From NCBI GenBank assembly GCA_039707465.1, contig CM077647.1, forward strand, positions 172,358,663-172,422,662: a DNA stretch of 64,000 nucleotides, in the 5' to 3' direction. Positions 56,117 to 64,000 of the stretch are shown piece after piece. Source of the stretch: Rhabdophis nuchalis (Eukaryota > Chordata > Lepidosauria > Squamata > Natricidae). The notes under the pieces are model-generated. The model searched no databases, had not been told where the DNA came from, and saw nothing but the letters and a program-made list of their open reading frames with translations. Numbering within the stretch: the stretch's first letter is position 1; each line of letters begins with the position of its first letter. A program made the translations under genes and the position numbers.

Positions 56117-56280
56117 GATGGTAGGTAGGTAGGCAGGCAGGTAGGTAGGTAGGTAGAGGGATAGAGAGGGAGAGGGAGAAATACAGTAGGTAGGTAGGTA
56201 GGTAGGTAGGTAGGTAGGTAGGTAGGTAGGTAGGTAGAGGGAGAGAGGGAGAAATACAGTAGGTAGGTAGGTTGTGGGTT
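56117..56280. repeat. (GTAG)n microsatellite
   Basis: Blocks of GTAG units separated by two gggagagggagaaatacag inserts. Confidence 0.95.
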
Positions 56281-56784
56281 ATACGGTGGTTGGTATAAAA
56301 ATAAAAATAAATCTGGAATAGGAGAGACTCTTCCCAAAAAAGTTGACTTCCACAAAGTAGGAATTTGGAAAATTGATGATAAACTTGCTCGATAAAGCTA
56401 TCTGAAAGTATCACATTCCATGGCTACATAGCAGGATAAATCTTTGTTTCTTCTCAATGTTGATCTGTGATTTACACCATTTCATATACGAACACATGGA
56501 CATCTTTCAACATTACATTAAGTCCTAACTGCCTTAAGCTTGTTTTATTGAATCATTCACCAATGAATCCACAGGAATGTAAGGGTGGGGTTTTTTTCAA
56601 ATTCGATTGAAAGACATACAATTTTGTAAGATAAGGCTCACTTCCACAGGGATATAGAGTGATGAAATTGATATCAGCTGAAAACTTCAGCCCTTTAGTA
56701 AAACTCATTAGTTTGAAAAGATGTAACCTGATCCTTTATTATGTTCTTCCACCATAGACCTATATATTTCTGTTCATACAATCA

Positions 56785-57230
56785 CACTAGAATAGAGTAG
56801 AGTAGGGTAGAGTGAAGTAGAGTAGAGTAGAGTAGAGTAAAATAGAATAGAGTGGAGTGGAGTGGAACGGAATGGAACGGAACGGAACAGAACAGAACAG
56901 AACAGAGTAGAATAGAATAGAATTCTGTATTGGACAAGTGTAATTGGCCACACAAGGAATTTGTCTTTGGTGCATATGCTCTCAGTGTACATAAAAAGAA
57001 AAGGTACATTTGTCAAGAATCATAAGCTACAACACTTAAAGATAGTCATAGGGTACAAATAAGCAATCAAATCATACTAGAAAACAATCAATATAAATCG
57101 TAAAGTAACGAGCAACAAAGTTACAGTCATACAGTCATAAGTGGGAGGAGATGGGTGATAAGGACAATGAGAAGATTAATAGTAATGCAGACTTTGTGAA
57201 TAGTTTGACAGTGTTGAGGGAATTGTTTGT
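56785..57230 (-). mobile_element. Snake-type CR1 3' region with (AGTAG/AATAG)n tail
   Basis: About 140 bp of pentanucleotide tail (AGTAG, GGAAC, AATAG variants), then aattctgtattggacaagtg and the same body as 50974-51400. Confidence 0.75.
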
Positions 57231-57232
57231 GA

Positions 57233-57460
57233 CAGCAATAGAACTTAGACTTATATACTGCTTCACAATGCTTTATAGCTCTCTATAAGCGGTCTATTGC
57301 CCCCAACAATCTGGGTCCTCATTTTACCCTCCTCAGAAGGATGGAAGGCTGAGTCAACCTTGAGCCTGGTGAGATTTGAACTTCCAAATTGCAGGTAAAC
57401 AGCAGTCAGCAGAAATAGACTGCAGTACTGTACTTTAACCACTGTGTCACCATGGCTCAT
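57233..57460 (-). mobile_element. tRNA-derived SINE (second family), antisense
   Basis: Inverse of the copy at 24865: acaatctgggtcctcatttt, ggaaggctgagtcaaccttg, ending near accactgtgtcaccatggct. Confidence 0.75.
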
Positions 57461-57566
57461 GAACCAGTCATCTGTATAGCTGTATGGATCAAAACATTGC
57501 GTGGAGTTTTCCATCTTCTTATATTGTGAGGCACTGGGAAATTAAACCTCTTAAAAGGGAAAACAT

Positions 57567-57574
57567 ATGCAAAC
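57567..57574 (+). promoter_or_regulatory. Octamer variant upstream of the V segment at 57695
   Basis: ATGCAAAC (7/8) 128 bp before the ATG. Confidence 0.5.
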
Positions 57575-57876
57575 CACTTCATCCTATATTAATTTCTCCC
57601 TCTGCTTCAGCTTCATTCAGTCCTGACCTCCTGTCTCTCTTTTTCAAAAAAAAAAAGGACTTCAAAGGGATAATAAGAGCAAAGAAAAGATATCATGAAC
57701 TGGTTACCTCTCATTTTCATTCACACCTTTTTGAAAGGTATTGGGGGTGTCTTCGTTTGGTTTTAGAGCAAAGTTCATTGTCCAAGAGTATCTGTAGAGA
57801 TCAAAAAAACAGTCTTTCATTATAATAGCTTTTTGTCTTGTAGAATAATTCATTTCCATCACTTGATGACCATTTG

Positions 57877-57972
<96 letters not shown>

Positions 57973-57974
57973 TC
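57877..57974. repeat. (CTTT)n array serving as the acceptor pyrimidine tract
   Basis: About 24 CTTT units ending TTTCAG, so the microsatellite forms the polypyrimidine tract of the V exon acceptor. Confidence 0.9.
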
Positions 57975-58089
57975 AGGGACCTTTTCTCAGATTACTGTCA
58001 CCCAGTCAAGTCCAGTAATCAAGAATCCAGGTGAATCGGTCCAACTCAAATGCTCCATAACTGGGTTTGATATTTACAATCATTATATG

Positions 58090-59870
58090 CAGAGGCGTAG
58101 CGTGGGGGGTGCAGGGGGTGCCGGCCGCACCGGGCGCAACATCTGGGGGGGCGCGCGAATCCGATCCGAGCCGGCCGAGCTGAGGCGAGGAGAAGGGAAG
58201 TCAGGAAGCCGAGAGCTCCCCCGCCACCTCCTGCAAAAATCGCCTATATGCAGATTACAAGCGGAGGAGAGGAAGGGGCTCGACCCACCCGTTCGCCTCG
58301 CCTATTGCGGGCAGCAGAGGTCGCTGTGGAGCAGCCTCGGCCACCGCCCCCCTCCCTCTCCCCGCCGATGAAATAACGGGGCTGGGGAGAGAGAAAGAGT
58401 GAAGGCGCCGAGCTGGGGGTGGAGGAAGAGTTCACTTTGCAACAACCCCCCCCCTCAGCAAAAGAGCTTAGCGCGCGCGGGAGGTAGCGCCCCCCCCCCA
58501 CACACACACAGCGGCGGCGTCTGGCCCGGGAAGGCGCAGCTTGCAAAGAGGACAGGTAAAAGAGCGGGGGGAAGCGAACCCAAAGGCCGCAGGGGGAGGC
58601 TCGGAGAGGCGAACTGAATTCTGAAAAACATCCTGATTTGCTGATGTTTTGCAGTAAGCACATATATTTTTAAAAACAAATTTAAAAGTACAGTATTTGA
58701 AACAATTTTTTCAAAAAGACAGTCTGAGCTCAGCAATCCTTGTTCTTCCTCTCAGAATTGCATGCCAATATGAAGGAACTTGCATTGGTTTCATTGTTTT
58801 TAAGGTGGGAACTTACACCTTTTCCTTAAAAGTTTTTATTATTGTCCCTCTGACATTTTCTGCCTGAATACTTTTTTTTGACTTGGGATAAATGAAAATT
58901 AGTTTTTTTTTTAAAGACTTTGAGGTTGTGTTTTAGTCGGTTTTCAGAGTAACCTAGCAGAAATGAGTCATAACTTGATTATTTTGAGGCTTTAAAGGCA
59001 TGCCTATTGTTGTAGATATTTACCCAACTACACTTGTATGTGCTATTAAGTTTGTGATATAGATAAGTAAGTACTGTGTACTTTGACCACTCCCATTACT
59101 TGTACTGTACTGTTCTATATACCTCCCTTGGTAAGGTTTGAAAGGGCAGTTAAAATTCCAAGACGCCAACATTATTTTAATTGCTAGGCCTATGTAAATC
59201 CTGAATATCCACATGAAACAGAAATTGGATGATACAGCCTACAAGAACACAAATTCTGAATGAGCAGACTGTGTTGAAGGTGGGGTTTCTGAATGGGAAA
59301 GAAGCCTTTCTTTTGCCTCCTTTGAAACGATAAGCTCTATCTTGTGAACTCTGTTCTGGTGCTTTGAATGACTTCTGTGAACTTGCTTCTTGTAAACTGG
59401 TCAAGTGTTGGTGAACTTGCTCCTTGTGATAAAATGGTTGAATGCTGCTTGGGTAACTACAGAAAAATGATGCATTGGTTCGGTGGTCCTTTTTCCTCCT
59501 GCAGTATGCCACCATGTCCCACTGCTCTCATGTCCTCAAAAGGTCTAAAAATTCCAGCTGAAGAATGTGCTGTTTTTCCTCTGACAATTGTCATAAATTG
59601 AGGACTATGCCAAACTCATTTTCTTAGTATGGAAATAGTTTGCTATTGACTTCTTCTGGAATTCTGGTCTACTCTACAGTCTTGATATCTTCTGGTAGTA
59701 TCTTATCTCTGAATGATTCAGGCCTGATTCTATGTGCCTCTGAGCTCACACAAGGTTGGCTAAATGGTTGCCCCCTCCTGAGACTTGAAGTCAAATAATG
59801 AGAGTTAAGGGTTAGGGGGCGCAAATTACTTGCCTTACCCCGGGTGCTGACAACCCACGCTACGCCACTG
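58090..59870. mobile_element. hAT transposon within an IGHV exon
   Basis: Ends CAGAGGCGTAGCGTGGG and, inverted, CAGTGGCGTAGCGTGGG. Target duplication ATTATATG at 58082-58089 and 59871-59878 (exact, 8 bp). The left 550 bp are GC-rich; the rest is AT-rich. No transposase ORF is visible, so it is non-autonomous or decayed. Confidence 0.92.
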
Positions 59871-60072
59871 ATTATATGCAATGGTCGATGAAGCAGCCCG
59901 GGTACCCACTGAAGTGGCTGGTACATTATCGTATCCCGAAGTACAGTGTTTATTCTCCCACAATACAAGGAAGGTTTACAGCCTCCAAGGACAGCTCCAA
60001 CTTCTACCTCCAAATGAATGATTTGAAAGTGGAGGACACAGCTGTTTATTATTGTACTAGTACAATCACCCA

Positions 60073-60111
60073 CACAATGATGGAAAAGAAGCTCGACAAG
60101 GGAGAAAATAC
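60073..60111 (+). promoter_or_regulatory. 23-RSS
   Basis: CACAATG, 23-bp spacer, nonamer AGAAAATAC (6/9). Confidence 0.7.
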
Positions 60112-60424
60112 CCTTCTTGGCTTTAGAGCACTCAGGTTTCATGACAATGCAGCAGCTGCCACAAATATTTATTATTAGAAAGCACTTTTACTAAAAAAAA
60201 TAGAAATGGGGATCTGTGTCTCCACAATGAAGTTCCGTTTCACGCATGAAAAACCAAGGTATGAGTTACCATCTGTTTCCATCGTCATCTGTCTGTCTCA
60301 CAAATCACGCCCAGTTGTCTATACCACTGTTTGTCAACCTTCTAAAATTTAAGATGTCTGGACTTTTTCGTGTAGCTGTTGATAAAAATAGGACTGCAAA
60401 AATGATCAACAATGCCTGATGATG

Positions 60425-60520
60425 GATATGGAAGAAGGAGGAGGAGGAGGAGAATAGGAAGAGGAGGGGGAAGAATGAGGAGGAGGAGGAGGAGGAGGAG
60501 GAGGAGGAGGAGGAGGATTT
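60425..60520. repeat. (GGA)n microsatellite
   Basis: About 30 imperfect GGA units. 60520-60570 resembles the interior of the hAT MITE at 48136 (caactcccagaattctctag). Confidence 0.9.
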
Positions 60521-60849
60521 CAACTCCCAGAATTCTCTAGCCAGCATAAATTTCCCAGAGAATTCACTCAGTCGTGAGGATTGGGACATAGTTAAGCTCG
60601 CGGGTTCTGTGCTATTGATGAATTTACTCCTAATTGCCATTCTTTCCAGATTGCTTTGCAAATTTTTATGGGTTTATTATTATTTTTTTACTTGCATTCC
60701 ATGGATATTTCTTTTTAATAGGTAAACCACTCAGAGCTTTTTGGTGAAATAATAAATAAATAAATAATAAAGAGGTAACTTTTGTTGAATTACCAAATTG
60801 ATCTATGCTTCCTAACTTTACTTCATCATTTTCATTCCATACAATTCAA

Positions 60850-61581
60850 TTGCCCCTAAACCTGTTTAACATCTACATGAAACCGCTGGGTGAGATCATC
60901 CGTGGCTTTGGGGTAGAATACCATCAGTACGCTGATGACACTCAGCTGTACATTTCTACCCCCGGCCACCCCAACGATGCCGTGGAAGTGCTGTCTCGGT
61001 GTCTGGAGGCCGTGCGGGTCGGGATGGGGAGGAACAAACTCAGACTCAACCCATCCAAGACCGAGTGGCTGTGGTTTCCGGCATCTCGATATAGCCAGTT
61101 AACTCCATCGCTGGCTATCGGGGGCAAGTCATTGGCCCCCGCGGAAAGGGCTCGCAACTTGGGCGTCCTCCTGGATTCATGGCTGTCCTTGGACGACCAT
61201 GTGATGGCCGTGGTGAGGGGGGCCTTCTATCAGGTTTACCTGATACGCCAGTTGCGCCCCTTTCTAGATTGGGATGCCCTACGCACGGTCACTCAAGTCC
61301 TCGTTATTTCCCGCCTGGACTACTGTAACGCCCTCTACATGGGGCTCCCCTTGAGATCACCCAGAGACTCCAGCTAGTGCAGAATGCGGCCGCGCGGGGG
61401 ATTCTAGGAGTTTCTCGTTACTCCCATGTAACACCTCTCCTGCACGAGCTGCACTGGCTGCATGTGGTCTTCCGGGTGCGCTTCAAGGTGCTAGTCACCA
61501 TCTTCAAAGCGCTCCATGGCACGGGTCCTGGTTACTTGAGAGACCACCTCCTACCACATACCTCCCTTCGACCTGTCTGCT
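60850..61581 (+). mobile_element. L2/CR1-group LINE RT fragment, + strand
   Basis: 60805-61377 reads [37 protein letters not shown] and onward; 61377-61592 continues in another frame (QNAAARGILGVSRYSHVTPL). The 3' end is missing where LTR-like sequence begins. Confidence 0.8.
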
Positions 61582-62008
61582 TGTTGGAATGAACAAACCA
61601 TGGTTCAGGCACAATAGCTTGCCCATAGAAAGCAAGTGGATTTGTAAGCCTAGGACCAGGAGGTACCACCCTATTACTTTCGCATCCCCCCCGAAAGTCA
61701 TGGCTTCACAGGAAACGAAACTTATGTGGAGAAACGAATCTAAAAGTAGGCAGCAGGGAGGAATTGTAACCCCTCCCTTAGGAATTTATGTAGATAGTAA
61801 GAGGAGACTGTAACCCCTCCTTTATCTAAAGTGCTTAATAAATACGGCTGGTCCACCTGAAGGAGGGGCTGGCTTTTGCTGAAACCTTTGTGTGCTTAGC
61901 TTATTCCCAGAGCCAGCCCGCTGGATGAGGGTGGATGCTGTCGGAGGAGGCTTAATCACCTTCCATTGATATGCAAATCCCAAATCTGGTGACCTTCGAC
62001 GTGACATT
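61582..62008 (+). mobile_element. Endogenous retrovirus 5' LTR with primer-binding-site-like sequence
   Basis: A block starting TGTTGGAATG (61582) contains CTTAATAAATACGG (about 61830) and ends near 61983. It is followed by TGGTGACCTTCGACGTGACA at 61987, close to a tRNA-Trp-type primer binding site. No matching 3' LTR in the window. LTR boundaries are inferred. An ATGCAAAT at 61971 lies near its end. Confidence 0.5.
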
Positions 62009-62502
62009 AGCAAGGCTAAGGCCTTCGAAGCAAGGTAAAAAATAATCCTTCTAATGTGCGTTTTCGGAACCTCCATGCCACACGCTTGAGAGAAGCTGCT
62101 AGCATCGTCCTATCTGAAACACGATTTGGATTACGTAAGTATGGAGGTGAAACTCTCAAAGCAGAAGGCCGAACACTTTAAGGAGCTGAGAGAGTTAACC
62201 GATTCTTGCATAAAGCTTGCTGCAAACGGGGGGGGGGGGTGTCTCTTCCATGCCCAAAGAAATTCTCCGGTCAAAAACTGGCCGAGCCCGCCACGGAAGT
62301 TACTCCTCCTCCGTATGCTTCTGCCTCCTCCCCCTCTGCCTTCACTCTTTCCACCCCCTCCCTTCTCGCCCCTCCTCCCCCCTTTCCTTTGTCCCAGCAT
62401 TTTTCTGCACACTTAAATCCTTTTCGCAGGCTTAATCTATTGGCCTTAATCAATCATTGCATGGACTATGTTTTAATTGGGACTTTAAAAGACAAAACCT
62501 AA
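62009..62502 (+). pseudogene. Possible retroviral gag 5' fragment, broken
   Basis: Downstream of the primer-binding-like site, short frames at 62126 and 62206 on the + strand are separated by a G run at 62229-62238 that changes the frame. The second frame has a Pro-rich stretch with PPPY (about 62305-62316), the type of late-budding motif seen in retroviral Gag. No capsid, protease or pol sequence follows. The assignment is tentative. Confidence 0.4.
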
Positions 62503-62519
62503 TTGGCTTTCAGATATGT

Positions 62520-63290
62520 AACAAGATTTATTGTTTAGGAACACTATACTGTAAGATTGTTTTAATATATGCCAGCAATTTATTGTGTCCCTCCTGTGAT
62601 AAGATCTGAAATTTATCCACCACCTTTTCTTTAAGGAAAAAAGAATGTAACTCTCTGCTCCTTTAACAACAGAGCAATCTTAAACTTTTCACTCTTTTAT
62701 ATTGCTAAGTGGGCAATTAAGCAAACAAAGACCTTTTGAGCCAGTAAGGATGCAAATTAAGTTAGGTTATATGAGGAAGGATGCAGATTGAGTTAGGATA
62801 TATGATCTAAGCTTTACCATATGTTAGGTTATATGACTTGAAGTTTACAATGTTGATTAGAATATTTTAGAATAGTTAGAGAAATTAGAATGTAAGAATA
62901 AAGGCTTTTTGAAGAACTAAGTTATTTTGGTGTAAAAGGGACAATCCCATTGAATTTTGTAGAATTTTCTTTCCATGTCCTTTGCACATGTGAATGAAAA
63001 TCCACTCTCAGAACTTTAACTTTGATCAAAGCATAAAGTGTGTCCTTTTTGTCTATGCAGGCCTCCATTTAAGTCTCTAATTTGGCTTATTGTGACTTGA
63101 ACATTTATTTAATTGTAAGGGTGTGGTCAGAACTGCTGCCTCCCTTAATGACACACACACTGCTAAAACAAGCAGAATTTTTTGCCAGCAGCATTTTTTT
63201 GCCCACGAATTCTTTTGCCCGCTTCTCCCCCCTCTTGCCTGCATCTCTCTGAGTGCGGAGGGAGGCAGGGGGAAGGAGGGAGGGGGGGGG
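62520..63290. other. AT-rich DNA, no feature recognised
   Basis: A short imperfect tandem (ggatgcaaattaagttaggt / ggatgcagattgagttagga) lies near 62747-62800. No gene seen. Confidence 0.4.
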
Positions 63291-63304
63291 AAATCACACA
63301 GGGC

Positions 63305-63580
63305 AAACACACACACACACACACACACACTCACTCACACATCTTAAAGGGGACTGCAAGAAAGAAAATAGTACGTGAGAGAGAGAGAGAGAGAGAAGGT
63401 AGAAAAGAGAGAAAGACAAAGAAAGTAAGAGAAAGAAAAGTAAATAGAGGGAGAGAGACAGAGGCAAGAAAAAGAAAGTAAGAAAGTGAGTAAAGAGAAG
63501 CAGTGAGTAAGAGGGAAAGAGGATAAGAGATAGAAGCAGAAAGCAGAAAGCAGAAAGAAAGGGATTTTTAAGAAGCAGAA
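63305..63580. repeat. (CA)n and GA-rich tract
   Basis: CA run 63306-63342, then GAGA/GAAA sequence, with a duplicated 30-bp block at 63535-63595. 63600-64000 holds no recognised feature. Confidence 0.9.
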
Positions 63581-64000
63581 AGAAAGGGATTTTTAAGTGA
63601 GTTTCACAACATACCCACATTTATTTACTAATAATCACATTTCACTTTTCACTTTTCTTTCATGAAATTCAATTAGCATAACCATTTTAAGGAACTGTAT
63701 AATACTTCTTTTTCAGTTTTGCCAACAATCTTGGATTTTCTTTTGAACATTTTTTGAGTTTTATTTTTATCCATACGCAGGAATGATTTTCTGCTATTTT
63801 GCCTGCATTTTAAAATTTTCTCACATACTTAATGAGTTACCTAGCTTCCATAACAATGAAGCTGGTTTTTCCCACATTTTGTTTTTTGATGTCAGACTTA
63901 AGATACTATCCCATCCTATGTCATTCGTTTGACTGTTTCTGACATCTGCCTTTGGAAAATTTCCTTCCATCTGAATTGTTTTTTGAATTTTTGATGATTA

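Larger units (their letters stand above)
57695..60072 (+). pseudogene. IGHV segment split by a hAT transposon
   Basis: Leader exon 57695-57737 (MNWLPLIFIHTFLK) with a GTATTG donor in phase 1. The intron ends in a (CTTT)n array directly attached to CAG. V exon part 1 (57977-58089) runs from GTFSQITVTQSSPV through LKCSITGFDIYNHYM. A 1781-bp hAT element follows (58090-59870). After the 8-bp duplication, part 2 resumes at 59879 in the same frame ([39 protein letters not shown]). Without the insert the V domain has no stop or frameshift, so the insertion is the only visible lesion. WSMKQ replaces the usual WVRQ. The first part reads on into the transposon, ending at its stop at 58371. Confidence 0.9.

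Noticed and set aside
61971..61978. ATGCAAAT octamer near the end of the LTR-like block
   Set aside because: No V segment follows; it is part of the retroviral sequence.
62750..62757. ATGCAAAT octamer
   Set aside because: No leader exon, TATA or V exon follows within a plausible distance; the site is in a short imperfect tandem repeat.

Overview
The window reads as squamate reptile DNA, most likely from an advanced snake. It holds part of an immunoglobulin heavy-chain variable (IGHV) array. The snake assignment is an inference from the repeat content: CR1 LINEs ending in expanded (AATAG)n or (TATTG)n tails, L2-like and L1 LINEs, a Penelope-like element, tRNA-derived SINEs, several hAT elements with 8-bp target duplications, and very abundant tetranucleotide microsatellites.

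The only host genes I can support are antigen-receptor segments, all readable on the + strand. Five IGHV segments look intact (leader starts 12484, 32403, 42075, 46481, 48971). Six others are broken: 18526 (degraded leader), 20953 (stop in FR1) with a partial tandem copy at 22640, 35918 (truncated), 40286 (frameshift), 54842 (FR3 relic that keeps its RSS) and 57695 (V exon split by a hAT transposon). An orphan leader lies at 16627. Most V units have an ATGCAAAT octamer about 95-140 bp before the leader ATG, a 46-bp phase-1 leader exon, an intron, a V exon of about 300 bp and a CACAGTG or CACAATG heptamer with a 23-bp spacer. The segment at 12484 is an exception: its best RSS has a 12-bp spacer.

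Two short segments inside the V array (26896-26961 and 38607-38672) have D-gene architecture: a 10-bp core flanked on both sides by 12-bp-spacer RSSs, each with an octamer about 240 bp upstream. They sit in a segmental duplication (about 23.9-27.1 plus 30.9-31.1 kb, and 36.3-38.9 kb). In one copy a 3.86-kb hAT unit has inserted; the other copy shows the empty site. That hAT unit carries a CpG-rich segment that looks like the first exon of BRI3BP.

Layout: 0-12 kb is repeats (R4/Dong-like LINE end, SINE, two nested palindromes, a full-length ORF1-only L1 derivative, a Penelope-like element, an L2-like LINE). 12-23 kb holds three divergent V units with long introns. 23.9-39 kb holds the two D cassettes and V units at 32.4 and 35.9 kb. 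39.9-47.1 kb is a tandem array of closely related V units separated by (CTTT)n and LINE insertions. 48.9-60.1 kb holds divergent V units, a second full-length ORF1-only L1 derivative and hAT insertions. 60.8-64 kb is an L2-like LINE, an LTR-retrovirus 5' end and featureless AT-rich DNA. No J segment, constant exon, unrelated functional host gene, tRNA, rRNA or CRISPR array was found.
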